From the NCBI GenBank assembly GCA_949825045.1, contig OX463809.1:2259501-2323500 (forward strand): a DNA stretch of 64,000 nucleotides, given 5' to 3'. The position numbers and the translations under genes were made by a program. Under the pieces are notes generated by a model. The model was not told the origin of the DNA. It made no database searches and saw only the letters and a program-made list of their open reading frames with translations. The stretch comes from Argyresthia goedartella. Taxonomy: Eukaryota > Arthropoda > Insecta > Lepidoptera > Argyresthiidae. This document shows positions 1 to 9,585 of the stretch, piece after piece (position 1 is the first letter of the stretch; every line of letters begins with the position of its first letter).

Positions 1-640
1 CTCCCTTGTTTTGGTGTATAAGACTTCTAAAACTACCAAAAAGATGTCTCTCTTATAGTTTGAGTTGTCGGTGGCCATATCCCCACGAGGACCCGACGGC
101 TTGCTCTACAGAGTATGAAAGCTGAATTATGGAAATTTGTCACATTCAATAATATTTTGAGACCTAAAAATATAGAAGGCCCCTCTTGCACGATTTTATT
201 TTGTATTGTTTTTCAACAACCATCCGGTTGTAAAGAGCTAGACAGGAGCTTTGCGACAGTCTGCCTTTCTTTTTCTAAGCGAAAGAAGTCGGAAGAAGTT
301 GACGCAGAGCTCTCCCCTATTTCCTGTGTCTTCCTGGACGCCGATGGATCTCTTTTCGCGCCAAACTGTCAACTGTCAGTTTGAACCCGCGATTTTTGGG
401 ATCCTAACCCTAATCACCATGTGGCCGTTCTGTAACAACCCACCCAAGTCCTCACAACATCTAAAATGTTACTTTTATTCCATTATCATCAATTTATCAT
501 TCTTAACCGTTACAAACCGTTCTGTGCAGTTATAGTACACATCGTAATATACAGATGGCGTTAGTAGTTTTCAAATTCATTCGAACTTTAGCTATGTTTA
601 AACGATTACCAAAAACGCACCTATTTTACTACCAATAAAT
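1..640. other. intergenic, no gene recognised
   Basis: Only short overlapping open frames occur here (about 90 codons on the plus strand around 115-535). They have no recognisable domain, and I could find no matching splice sites. I see nothing here that supports a gene. Confidence 0.5.
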
Positions 641-720
641 TCGAAATGACTGCCAGAATGGATAAATGTCCACCAAATTGTGTTTGGATAAATGATCACC
701 AAACTTCTTTTTATGTTTTG

Positions 721-860
721 TTTACTTAAGTTTATGTTTTAAGTATTTGTTGTTGTTCTTACATGTTCAACCTAACACAAAGGATAAAGGGGGCTTCGCT
801 TCGGTCACCCCCTTTACCCTTCACCTAAGCTACCGTAGTATTTTGCCCTGATATTTTTGC
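721..860 (+). repeat. dispersed short repeat A, copy 1
   Basis: This block closely matches 7015-7153. Both run from a TTAAGTTTATGTTTTAAGTA-like start, through a small palindrome (AAAGGGGGCTTCGCTTCG followed by its near complement), to a CTAAGCTACC...TTTTGCCCT end. Around copy 1 the words GGATAAATGATCACCAAA and their complement recur at about 691 and 895-915, so this may be the core of a small terminal-inverted-repeat element. Family not identified. Confidence 0.6.
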
Positions 861-985
861 AACTTTTGGTGTTCATTTATCCATTTTGGGTAGGAAAAAA
901 AATATTTTGGTGATCATTATATTTGTTGCCGTGACAATTCACGGAACGTGAGGGTGCGTAAAGTTTAGAAAGATCAAAATAATAT

Positions 986-1402
986 AAAAACCGGTCAAGT
1001 GCGAGTCGAACTCGCGCACGAAGGGTTCCGTCCGCGTCACCGCACGGTAGTAGGGATGGTGTGGAGTGAATAGTTTGGATTTTACACAGCAAGCATGTTG
1101 TTTACAAAGTTATTGGTGCGGCTACTTTCACACTCCATGTACGTAACCAGGTCCATTCATAAGTTTGTCTTTGGTATTGAAAGAATTGTTGTATGGGAGC
1201 CCCCTTAAATATGTATTTTATTCTGTTTTTTAGTATTTGTTGTTATAGCGGCAACATAAATACATCAGCTGTGAAATTTTCATCTGTCTAACTATCACGG
1301 TTCATGAGATACACCCTGGTGACAGACGGACGGACGGACGGACGGACAGCGGAGGCTTAGTAATAGGATCCCGTTTGGCACCCTTCGGGTACAGAACCCT
1401 AA
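986..1402 (+). repeat. dispersed lepidopteran repeat B, copy 1
   Basis: About 420 bp. It begins AAAAACCGGTCAAGTGCGAG and ends GGGTACAGAACCCTAA. It contains a GGACGGACGGAC microsatellite and the phrase TTGTTGTTATAGCGGCAACA. Longer matching copies lie at 3164-3580 (reverse orientation) and 7757-8186. The inner GGGTTCCGT near the left end is complementary to the ACGGAACCC near the right end in the better preserved copy. It has no coding capacity, so it is a non-autonomous element that I recall as widespread in Lepidoptera; its class is not established here. Confidence 0.75.
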
Positions 1403-1518
1403 TAACCAAAATTACTGCGGCTTGTTTGGTGATTCTAGTAGGTAAGTTCATGGTATTCACTGTTTACTGTTGGTAACGCGTATTTTTTGTAATTTGTAAA
1501 CATTCGTATGAAATTTCT

Positions 1519-1618
1519 CTTTGTAACAATTCTGTCACAATGCAGAACAAGGGTCGTGTTCTTTAGTTCTTTGTAACATTTCTGTCACAATGCAGAACAA
1601 GGGTCGTGTTCTTTAGTT
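1519..1618 (+). repeat. tandem duplication, 2 x 50 bp
   Basis: Two adjacent 50-bp units (1519-1568, 1569-1618), nearly identical, beginning CTTTGTAACA and ending TTCTTTAGTT. They lie just upstream of the transposase relic's first ATG. Confidence 0.85.
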
Positions 1619-2118
1619 CATTGACCTACGGTTGGTTTTTTCACAGAATGGCTTCACGAAGTCTAGGAGAAGATGAAATTGAACAATATCATTTGACAAT
1701 GAGGCCAGTGAGGATGGGTTGGAAGAAGACGACGACAGCATGGCAGATCCCGAATGTTTGCCGGATTTGGAATCCCCATTTGAAGATGAAATTGAAGAAG
1801 AAATTGATGGTACGAATATTGACAGTATAATTGAAGATCTGGAGCCCCGTGGCAGTATTTCACCTCCATTAGCCTCCCCCCTTGTTTCTACTCTACTGGG
1901 ACAATCAGCAGTCGGCAAAACAAAAAGAAATTGAATGTACGCTGGAAGAAGAAAAATATAGATATATATAGAACTAAACGAGCAACAGCTACGTTTTACA
2001 GGCGATGAAACCTAGTCTCCTGAGATTTTAGACCTCGAAACACCAATCCAATTCTTCATGAAACTATTTCCCAAAGAATTGATTGAAGTAATTGCCGGCC
2101 AACAAATCATTACATGTC

Positions 2119-2205
2119 CACAAAGATCCCGGCATGAGCTTTCGTGTCACAAAGATCCCGGCATGAGCTTTCGTGTCACAAAGATCCCGGCATGAGCTTT
2201 CGTGT
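2119..2205 (+). repeat. tandem repeat, 3 x 29 bp, inside transposase relic
   Basis: Three perfect head-to-tail copies of a 29-bp unit (CACAAAGATCCCGGCATGAG...) at 2119, 2148 and 2177. The unit is not a multiple of three, so each extra copy shifts the frame. Confidence 0.95.
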
Positions 2206-3012
2206 CACAAAGACCGATATTCAGCAGTTCATTGGACTAGTATTCATCATGCCGTTGGTTCATCTTCCAAGGGTTACGAAGCATCGGCACGGTTGTGTAG
2301 GAACACCTCTTGTAAAGGAAACAATGGCAGTCAACGAGTCTGAGAAGATCAGGCGATTTATTCACTTCAATGAAAACACAAAAAAAAACCACGGGAGCAT
2401 CCTGATCATGACCGAATATTCAAGATTAAACCAGTCGTCAAAAAACTAAATGAGACCTGCCAGAGCATCCCTCTTGAGCAATACCTATGTGTAGACGAGC
2501 AGATTTTCTCCGCAAAAGCAAGGCATAGTTTCAAAAGAATTAACCCAAAAATAACACATAAATGGGGTTTTAAAATTTGCGGCGCAAGTGGATTCGCATA
2601 CAAATTTGAACCTGAAAAGCTGAAAATGTGGTTGTATCTGAAGAACCGGACGTGGGCCTGCATCGAATGTTGTCGTGAGGTTTTCGCGTGAAATACCATG
2701 AAATCAAAACTACCGTATCTATTTTGATACGGTAGTTTTGAGGCTACGGGCGTTCTCAGTCTTAAACTCGCAAACTGCCAACAGACAAGGACATATCTAA
2801 AAAAGAACGCGGTTCCTCGGTCGAATATATTGGCAACGTGGAAGGAACACCAGATATCCTGGAAAGACAACAAAATTGTCACACTTGCCTCTAGTTTCGT
2901 GGGAGAGCTGCCGAAGACACAGGTTTCAAGATACGACAAGCGGAACAAATGATACGTGACTGTTGACCGACCCAATATCGCAGGAGAATACAACCGCCAT
3001 ATGCGTGGTGTC

Positions 3013-3121
3013 GATTGTGGTATCGTGGTGTTGAGCGACAGCATCATGGGCGCCGCCGTCCACCAGATTGTGGTATCGTGGTGTTGAGCGACAGCATCAT
3101 GGGCGCCGCCGTCCACCAGAT
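3013..3121 (+). repeat. tandem duplication, 2 x 53 bp, inside transposase relic
   Basis: A 53-bp unit starting GATTGTGGTATCGTGG is repeated immediately (3013-3065, 3066-3118) with no differences seen. Its length is not a multiple of three, so it disrupts the frame just after the conserved RP.IAGEYN block. Confidence 0.95.
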
Positions 3122-3163
3122 ACGCCTGCGAAACAAGAGGTGGCTGATTCAGATGTTTTACCA

Positions 3164-3580
3164 TTTTTAGGGTTCCGTACCCGAAGGGTTCCAAACAGGA
3201 CCCTATTACTAAGACTTCGCTGTCCGTCCGTCCGTCCGTCCGTCTGTCACCAGGCTGTATCTCAAGAACCTTGCTAGCTAGAGAGTTGAAATTTTCACAG
3301 ATTATGTATTTCTGTTGCCGCTATAACAACAAATACTAAAAAACAGGATGAAAGAAATATTTAAGGGGGCTCCCATACAACGATTCTTTCAATACCACAT
3401 ACAAACTTATGGATGCACCTGGTTACGTACATGGAGTGTGAAAGTAACCGCACCAATAACTTTGTAAACAATATTTTGCTGTGTAAAATCCAAACTATTC
3501 ACTCCACACCATCGCTTCCATTGAACGGTGGTACGGAACCCTTCGTGCGCGATTTAGACTCGCACTTGACCGGTTTTATT
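3164..3580 (-). repeat. dispersed repeat B, copy 2, inserted in the piggyBac relic
   Basis: Reverse-oriented copy of the repeat at 986-1402 and 7757-8186. On the plus strand it starts TTTTTAGGGTTCCGTACCC and ends near CACTTGACCGGTTTTATT. The transposase reading frame is recognisable on both sides (RLRNKRWLIQMFYH before, NAWLLYKRV after), so the repeat landed inside an existing transposase copy. Confidence 0.8.
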
Positions 3581-3959
3581 AGGATCTTGTTATGTCGAAT
3601 GCCTGGCTCTTGTACAAAAGAGTACATAAGGTGACAAAAAGAACAGACCCACTGCTGAGGTCAGCAGATTTTCGTCAGGATATTGCATTGGTTCTGTGCA
3701 AGCTGGTGACCAAAACCAATCAAAAAAGGCGAACCACTGAGCAAGAAATACAAGCCACAAATATATAAAGGGCCAGCTCGGTTTGTGGCCCCAGCAGCTG
3801 TGCGGCAGGACCAGGTGGGGCCAGGTGGGGCCTATCTGGACTGAGAAGAGGATCAGGTGCAAATATCACAAATGCGCTGCAGTTTCACAGACGATTTGTG
3901 AGAAATGTGGCGTTGCCTTGTGCTGTAACAACTGCTTCAAGGCATTCCCTACATCATAG

Positions 3960-4410
3960 AGGAATGTAACGTGACATTTCTGTCATACTCCCTAAAATTG
4001 TTAATAAATAGCCCCCTGATGAGTATTTTTTAAAACCAAAAAGTACATGTTTCTTTTTTAATTTATTGCTGCCGTACCTTTGTAATTTATTCAATATTTA
4101 TGTTGTTAAGTTATGAAGGGTTAAAAAGTCTAAGAAAAATACTTAAACTTTTAAGATGGTCTATTCGACATGATATATATGCAAATGTAAGCAAAAATAA
4201 AATAAAGCAGGTTCTGTATTATCGTGGTCATGAAGATCGAGGTGGAATACGAAGGAGTCTTGAGCAACCTGTCAGATACAGTCCAACCCTAAATATTTTT
4301 TTAAATCGCTTAAAGAAGCACCATCTTTCTCTTCCAACTTAGATCGGAAAGTTAAATTTATATGTTATATATTAATACGCTGTATTTGTGTAGTCTGTTA
4401 TATTATTGCA
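3960..4410. other. no gene seen; 3' flank of piggyBac relic
   Basis: AT-rich DNA after the transposase stop. An 80-codon frame at 4100-4342 has no recognisable motif and probably lies in 3' transposon flank. Confidence 0.4.
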
Positions 4411-4419
4411 TAAGCACAT

Positions 4420-4740
4420 AAGTACATTTCTGCAGACGCCAGGAAAGAAGGGTTTGCCTGCTGAACAGGTATAATCGGCCGACCGCACGTTGGGAGGCCG
4501 GATAGTGATACGAAGCCGGCAAGCTTTTCACGGCCAAACCCATGAATAGTATTTTTCTCAAACATATGCAATGAAATTGAAAATGCACCACTAAAGAAAC
4601 AAAGGCACGTTTAAAAATACTACTCTTCGTAAGTTCCGTGCGCCCGTTGATGTCTTTTGATTTGAGCATAAAAAAGAAATCCCGGCCTATTTCCTAGGCC
4701 GGGATTTCTTTTCTATTTTGAATGAAACTCCTTTAAAGTT
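4420..4740 (+). repeat. dispersed repeat with terminal hairpin
   Basis: A non-coding block that includes CCCGTTGATGTCTTTTGA followed by TTTGAGCATAA. A diverged version of these words occurs at 31816-31845, so the block belongs to a dispersed family. It ends in a perfect hairpin (4672-4712). Family not identified; a MITE-like element is my inference. Confidence 0.5.
4672..4712. repeat. perfect 18-bp inverted repeat (hairpin)
   Basis: Arms AAAAGAAATCCCGGCCTA (4672-4689) and its exact complement (4695-4712) are separated by the 5-nt loop TTTCC. The T-run that follows would resemble an RNA polymerase III stop if the region were transcribed. Confidence 0.95.
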
Positions 4741-4964
4741 CTCTCGAGCTGTGCGGCCCGAAACGTGATACTTCCAAGCCTGTTATAATATAACGCACGT
4801 ATGACGACATTTTATTGCATGTTTGAGAAAAGTTTGTTTTTCTATAATAATATATTCTTAGTTAGGGTTTTGATATATAAGGATATATTATATGTATAGT
4901 ATGTTTATATTTGTATGCATAGTTCTTGATCTACTTCTCCTGTCCAACCATGTTTTGCTGGAAG

Positions 4965-5163
4965 AAATATCTTGTTGTAATTGTATTAGTTAATCACAAC
5001 CTATTTTTAAAAGAGATCTAAAAATCAATCTGTGGGAGTTTCTACGCCCTACTTCTCCCACAGTGGTCCAATGTAGAGAAGAGGCAAAAAATGACGTTTG
5101 CTAAGGATATGTAAATATCTACAGTAATAAAGTACTTTGACTTTGACTTTGACTTTGACTTTG
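4965..5163 (+). mobile_element. LINE 3' end with (TTTGAC)n tail, copy 1
   Basis: Matches 52715-52858. Shared words include GAGATCTAAAAATCAATCTG, TGGGAGTTTCTACGCCC and GGTCCAATGTAGAGAAGAGG. Both copies end in repeats of CTTTGA, the kind of short-unit 3' tail left by some target-primed LINEs. No coding sequence is preserved, so the clade cannot be assigned. Confidence 0.6.
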
Positions 5164-5358
5164 TTATAGAAAAGCTCGCCTTACCTTAATCTTATACATT
5201 TTCTGAATATGTCCATTGTAGTACAATAAAGAAATTATGAATCATAAGTTTCTAGGGTGATGCAGACTGACCCTAAATCTATTGTGATGACCATCACAGA
5301 GCTGAGGGTTCGACTGGATGATTCGATGGACTACAAAAGCTTAGTTATATCTACTAAC

Positions 5359-5538
5359 CTTCTTAGCAGGATTAGTGGTCTTAATTTTCTCAGCGGCGGA
5401 CTTGCTGTCCTCGATCAGCAAGTGTTCGTATAACTTCTCCAGGACTCTTAGTTTCGTCTTCTTCGCTTTCCTTTCATATTTCAGTAGGTCAAGGGATTTT
5501 CGCTGCTCTATTACTTTAAGGTCCAAGTTGTGGATTAT
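5359..5538 (-). CDS. coiled-coil exon, putative ODAD3/CCDC151-like (second visible exon)
   Basis: A 180-nt internal exon on the minus strand. It is preceded by a pyrimidine-rich acceptor (TTGTCATTTCAG, just above 5538) and followed by a GTTAGT donor at 5358. It is in phase 0 at both ends and encodes 60 residues without a stop, rich in K, E and L with heptad character (DLKVIEQRKSLDLLKYERK). This pattern, just after the partner exon at 6569-6768, resembles the region of ODAD3/CCDC151 that follows its LRKE segment. ODAD3 is a docking-complex protein that anchors outer dynein arms on axonemal doublets. The family call is from memory of the alignment; a different axonemal coiled-coil protein is possible. 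The splice structure is stronger evidence than the name. Later exons are not visible; a possible donor AAG|GTAAGG near 5185-5190 is too weak to call. Confidence 0.6.
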
Positions 5539-5923
5539 CTGAAATGACAATAATTCTTTGGTTGGACTTCTCGATATATCGTATATATAATATTTATTGC
5601 ACATAAAACGACATAAGACACATTAAAACAGAAATGACATCTACAAAGGCATGTTTATCTCTAAATAGAGCTCTTCCAGCAAACCCAAGGTTGATAAGAA
5701 AGAAGATGAAAAAAGAAAGAAGAATATCTCCTTCGATTCTCAGTCTAAATTTTAATTTATTTACTATTATTATTTCTATTTATTGACAAACGCATACTTG
5801 GGACGATAACATAATATGTAGGGGTCTTACCACAAAAAAATAAACTCAACGCTTGCTGTTTAAAGACAAAAATGTATGGGATTTGACGTTTGTTGTTTGT
5901 TGAGGCTAAACTATATTTATCAT

Positions 5924-6375
5924 TTTATCTACACACGTATCATAAACCCTCTTTACTGCGTCCAAAAACCGCACGTTACGATCAGCATAATGTTAAACTT
6001 CTTTGTAAAAACTCATTTCTTATTTGAATATTGAAAATTATGACCATTTACACATTTTTCTTTACATACTATTATTTTCTACATATTATGACATTCAAAT
6101 TTCGAACGCCCGCCTGCGTGCCGCCCCTACTTTGTCTGTGAAGTTGGTACTACAGAACAAGCTAAACAACTCAATGCCACAATGCCGGTCAAACATGCAG
6201 TTCTTGAACACATCAAAGAGAGCTTATGATATGTGTGTAGATAAACTAGTGTATGTAACTGTACATAATTAGGCATAAAAATTCTCGAGTGATATTATTA
6301 TGAAACTCGCCTTCGGCTCGTTTCGGAGTTTTAATGCCCTCCATTATGTATCAGTCACATAAACTACAATTTTGT
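5924..6375 (+). repeat. compound palindromic element C, copy 1
   Basis: The core (5924-6245) has imperfect terminal inverted repeats of about 50 bp: TTATCTACACACGTATCATA at the left and its near complement ending TATGTGTGTAGATAAA at the right. A second palindromic module (6246-6375) follows, with TCTCGAGTGATATTATTATG and GAAACTCGCCTTCGGCTCGT. The same two modules occur together at 9958-10382 (reversed) and 50835-51275. Size, inverted termini and lack of coding sequence fit a MITE-type element. It lies in the intron between the two ODAD3-like exons. Confidence 0.8.
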
Positions 6376-6414
6376 AGTTACACGGTACCTATTATTATAG
6401 TCTTAACAAAACGA

Positions 6415-6480
6415 GCAAAGCGTCACACCTTTTCGCATACGGAGTAGCTGAGGCACAGTTGTTCCCACGTGTGGCCAGTT
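6415..6480. repeat. fragment of dispersed GCGTCACGCCTTT repeat
   Basis: Contains GCGTCACACCTTTTCGCATA and, further on, AGGCACAGTTGTTCCCAC. Related fragments are at 15249-15312 and 34187-34215. I recall this phrase as common repeat debris in moth and butterfly genomes. Confidence 0.45.
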
Positions 6481-6568
6481 TTCAACGGACCATTTTGCTT
6501 GCCAGGGGGCTATCCCATAGCCACAGCGATGGAAATATGAAGGTTTGCCCACGATATAATGATATTAC

Positions 6569-6768
6569 CTGGTCGGTACTCTTGTGCCCTATCGGACAGA
6601 CTTCGTTCAGATACTTTTTGACCTGCATATCCTCGTCACTCAATAAAGCCCGGGCTTGGGCCAGCTCCTGCAGCCTGCCTTTTACCTCCTTCTTCAGGGT
6701 GTCGATGAGATCGCTGTTCTGCTGTTTTTCTGCCTCGTTCTCTTCGTAATTTGACTTCCTTTGTCCTT
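6569..6768 (-). CDS. coiled-coil exon, putative ODAD3/CCDC151-like (first visible exon)
   Basis: A 200-nt minus-strand exon between a good acceptor (TTTTACATCTTGCAG, just above 6768) and a GTAATA donor at 6568. The first two bases complete a codon begun in an unseen upstream exon; the rest is 66 open codons ending in phase 0, which joins without a break to the exon at 5359-5538. The peptide starts GQRKSNYEENEAEKQQ and continues with DTLKKEVKGRLQELAQA, a charged coiled coil. In ODAD3/CCDC151 I recall a similar order: an E-G-x-R-K-A start, then an L-R/K-K-E segment, then the LD..(L/V)-R/I-E block seen in the next exon. The intron between them carries repeat element C. No upstream exon or start codon was found in the window. 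Confidence 0.6.
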
Positions 6769-7014
6769 CTGCAAGATGTAAAAGATACTTGTGAAGCACA
6801 GGGCAAGTCATCAAAGTAGATGTCGTCATCAGAAAATGTGGTTGTCTACGTCAGAAGGTAATAAACATTTTTTTGGGCTTCGCCGCAGTCAGCTAAAAGG
6901 ACCACGAATCTAAGAAATATATAAACGCTAGTATTTAATCGCTCATCAAAAATACTGATTTGCACAGCAAAAAAGGATCAACAAAAACACTTTTTATGTT
7001 TTAAATATTTTATG

Positions 7015-7153
7015 TGTACTTAAGTTTATGTTTTAAGTATGTTTTGTTGTTCTTACATGTGTTCTACCTAATACGAAGGATAAAGGGGGCTTCGCTTCGC
7101 TCACCCCTTTACCCTTCACCTAAGCTACCCCAGCATTTTGCCCTCATATTTGC
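7015..7153 (+). repeat. dispersed short repeat A, copy 2
   Basis: Same orientation as the copy at 721-860, with the shared GATAAAGGGGGCTTCGCTTCG palindrome and CACCTAAGCTACC...TTTTGCCCT end. Non-coding. Confidence 0.6.
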
Positions 7154-7159
7154 TGAGCA

Positions 7160-7750
7160 AATCGGTATTTTTGATGTGCAGTTTAATATTTCCCATATAT
7201 AAATAGGAATTGGCTGCTTTTTCGGAAAACTTTGGCGTATTCTGATGGACGAAGAAATTAAAAAAAATGTCGCCTGTTCCGTTTGGAGTATTTCCAACAA
7301 AGAAGAAAACCGCTTAAATTAATAAAATAAAAAAATAAAAAACTGCTTTATTATCTTTATCTCTGTTTCATTAACGTTATTCATTACAACTTTACTTCTT
7401 AATCAATTAATTTGAAATAAATTATTTAATTAAGCAAAAATAACAAAAATAATTAGGGGGGTTTAAGTACTTTTAACAGAAAATATATATTATTTTATAG
7501 TATAATCTGCACGGTAATAAAACGTTTTGAAGTAAATACGCTTTTAAAAAAGCCCTCAACTGCTGTTCGTCCGTCACACGTCACTCGTAAACCAACGTCT
7601 GTGGCAATGGCGGAACAATTGAAAAGCAATATTATAAATTATCCACTGGCGGGAGGTTAAAATGTGTTACTTCCCATCCTCACCCCATCACGAATGCACA
7701 TATCACAACGCCACCTAAGAAGACCTACTTTAATAATTCACCAAGTTAAA
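7160..7750. other. no gene seen
   Basis: AT-rich DNA with homopolymer-like stretches around 7320-7450. A tiny plus-strand frame beginning ATGGCGGAACAATTG near 7607 ends after 17 codons and is not supported as a gene. Confidence 0.4.
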
Positions 7751-7756
7751 AACTTA

Positions 7757-8186
7757 ATAAAAACCGGCCAAGTGCGAGTCGGACTCGCGCACGAAGGGTT
7801 CCGTACCACCGTTCAATGGAAGCGATGGTGTGGAGTGAATAGTTTGGATTTTACACAGCAAAATATTGTTTACAAAGTTATTGGTGCGGTTACTTTCACA
7901 CTCCATGTACGTAACCAGGTGCATCCGTAAGTTTGTATGTGGTATTGAAAGAATTGTTGTATGGGAGCCCCCTTAAATATTTCTTTTATCCTGTTTTTTA
8001 GTATTTGTTGTTATAGCGGCAACAGAAATACATAATCTGTGAAAATTTCAACTCTCTAGCTAGCTAGGTTCTTGAGATACAGCCTGGTGACAGACGGACG
8101 GACGGACGGACGGACGGACGGACGGACAGTGGAGTCTTAGTAATAGGGTCCCGTTTGGAACCCTTCGGGTACGGAACCCTAAAAAA
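7757..8186 (+). repeat. dispersed repeat B, copy 3 (best preserved)
   Basis: Starts AAAAACCGGCCAAGTGCGAG and ends CGGGTACGGAACCCTAAAAA, with a long GGAC tetranucleotide run near 8093-8127. The small palindrome GCGAGTCGGACTCGC sits at the left end. It abuts the SINE that follows. Confidence 0.8.
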
Positions 8187-8221
8187 CCGACTTCAAGTTC
8201 AAGCGACGACGACGATTCGAC

Positions 8222-8461
8222 AACCCGAATGGCCGAGTCGGCAGTGACCCTGCCTACGAAGCCAAGGGTCCCGGGTTCGAGTCCCGGTGGGGGCAAATAT
8301 TTGTTTAACGAGAATGGATGTTTGTACCCCAGTCATGGTTGTTTATCTAACTAAGTATATTATTTATCTATATAAGTATCTGTATCGTTGTCTAGTACCC
8401 AAGATACAGGGAATTCTAGTTTGGGGCTAGATTAATGTGTGTCAAAAGTGTCCAAGGTATC

Positions 8462-8491
<30 letters not shown>
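8222..8491 (+). mobile_element. tRNA-derived SINE with (TTA)n tail
   Basis: The head has an RNA polymerase III A box TGGCCGAGTCGG (8230-8241) and a B box GGTTCGAGTCC (8274-8284), spaced as in a tRNA. It is followed by a tRNA-unrelated body containing GTTGTCTAGTACCCA and GTTTGGGGCTAGATTAATGT, typical of the abundant lepidopteran tRNA SINEs. It ends in a (TTA)n tract at 8462-8491. A functional tRNA gene is unlikely because the acceptor stem does not close and a SINE body follows. Confidence 0.8.
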
Positions 8492-8493
<2 letters not shown>

Positions 8494-9585
8494 TTTTATG
8501 AATTTTTCATTTCACTCTTGTAATAAAGAGGTTCTGATACACGGGCTTACGCCAAGTGCTTATCTACTAAAGATCACGGTCCTTGCCCATGAATTTCCGT
8601 ACAATTCTACATGTATTTAGTATTGTTGCTTTTTGAAGAAGTATGTGTGTGGATCTGGGTATATTTAATGTTTTGAGACTAGTGTGTAATGTGTATGGGA
8701 TGACTCCTGTGGATGAGATGACTATTGGGATGGTTTTGACAGATTGTACCTGCCATTGTGTTTTAATTTCAATGGCATGGTCTGTGTATTTTGTGTTTTT
8801 TTCTGTAAACTTTGTGGTAAGGTTGTGTGTATTTGGTATGGCTATATCTATGAGAAATACTGTTTTGTTTTGTTTATCGTGGAGAGTTATGTCAGGCCTG
8901 TTGAAATGAATAGTTTTGTCTGTAATTATAGTTCTGTCCCAGTAGAGTTTAAAGTCTGTTGATTCTAAAACTGTTTGAGGTGTGTATTTATAGTAGGCTG
9001 TTTTTTGTGCAATCAATTTGTATCTGAATGCGAGGTGTTGGTGTATGATGGCTGCAACTTGGTCGTGGCGATGTTTATAATCTGATTGTGCGAGTGATCT
9101 GCAGCCTCCTGTGATATGCTGTATTGTTTCTGAACTATTTTGGCACTGTCTGCACATGTCGCTTGCCATTGTGCGGTCGTGTATGATATGTTTTCTGTAG
9201 TTACGAGTATCTATAACCTGGTCCTGTATGGCTAACATAAATCCCTCCGTTTCCGGGAACAGCTCGCCTTTCTTAAGCCACGCGTTCGTCGCAGTTTTGT
9301 CGACGTTAGGGTTGGCTAAGTCTAAGCGGTGTCTGCCGTGGAGGGATTTTCGTGTCCAGATGTCGATTTTCTGTTGCGGTTTGATGATAGTTTCATTTAT
9401 CTGAGCTTGATGGTCTTGTAGGTTAAGTGGAGTATGTTTAAAGTCGGACTGAGCGACGGCATTGTGCAGGGTTGAGTGCGATGATTTTGCGTTAAAGAAC
9501 CTTCTTAGTGTGGTGATTTGTTTGTTGTGTAAATTTTTTAAGTCTATTATTCCCCTTCCTCCTTCAATTTTAGGTAGTGTGAGTC
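8492..9585 (-). mobile_element. 5'-truncated R4/Dong-type LINE in a (TAA)n tract
   Basis: A 1.09-kb minus-strand element flanked on both sides by (TAA)n as read on its own strand: 8462-8491 at its 3' end and 9586-9672 at its 5' end. It carries the C-terminal third of a restriction-like-endonuclease LINE polyprotein and a 75-bp 3' UTR. Dong of Bombyx mori, an R4-clade element, is known to insert into TAA repeats; clade plus location give the assignment. The 5' part, including most of the reverse transcriptase, is missing. Confidence 0.8.
8567..9585 (-). pseudogene. R4/Dong-type LINE polyprotein, C-terminal fragment (zinc finger and endonuclease)
   Basis: The frame is open from the microsatellite edge (about 9585) to a stop at 8567, about 340 codons; the last 223 follow an internal Met. 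In order it shows LPKIEGGRGIIDL (post-RT region), KSLHGRHRLDL, ETEGFMLAIQDQV, a zinc-finger motif CRQCQ...HITGGC, the segment YKHRHDQVAAIIHQHL, and a restriction-like endonuclease core RPDITLHDKQNKTVFLIDIA (the PD...D signature). This is the domain order of R2/R4-type LINE proteins, whose endonuclease nicks the target for reverse transcription. No internal stops or frameshifts are visible, so the insertion may be fairly young; the loss is 5' truncation. Confidence 0.8.

Larger units (their letters stand above)
1648..3959 (+). pseudogene. piggyBac-like transposase, degenerate
   Basis: Translated pieces in several frames line up in order with a piggyBac (PGBD, DDE) transposase. There is an ATG at 1648 with an acidic N-terminus; a frame change near 1695 leads to the run EEDDDSMADPE. 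Next comes PIQFFMKLFPKELIE, then a block containing DIQQFIGLVFIM and then the catalytic-core block around 2490-2620 with DEQIFSAKARHSF and HKWGFKICGASGF. A later block (2930-3050) contains VDRPNIAGEYNRHMRGVD, and the end (about 3850-3959) holds a cysteine/histidine cross-brace with CEKCG and CCNNC followed by TAG. The reading frame is broken by small indels, stops (for example after TKRN near 1932), three tandem duplications and an inserted repeat at 3164-3580. It cannot make a transposase. Terminal repeats and TTAA target sites were not identified. Confidence 0.85.

Noticed and set aside
1328..1345. CRISPR-like or other ordered array in the GGAC/GTCC runs
   Set aside because: Tetranucleotide microsatellites inside dispersed repeat B, without spacers.
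2406..3194. 262-codon minus-strand ORF
   Set aside because: Antisense to the piggyBac-like transposase relic, where the recognisable motifs are on the plus strand; it also spans the duplicated unit twice.
5166..5200. Third ODAD3-like exon ending AAG|GTAAGG at about 5190
   Set aside because: The peptide HIQKMYKIK would suit the family, but the frame is closed by TGA just upstream and the only acceptor would leave a micro-exon of 18 nt.
8230..8290. tRNA gene
   Set aside because: A and B boxes are present, but the sequence continues into a SINE body with a (TTA)n tail and the acceptor stem does not pair.
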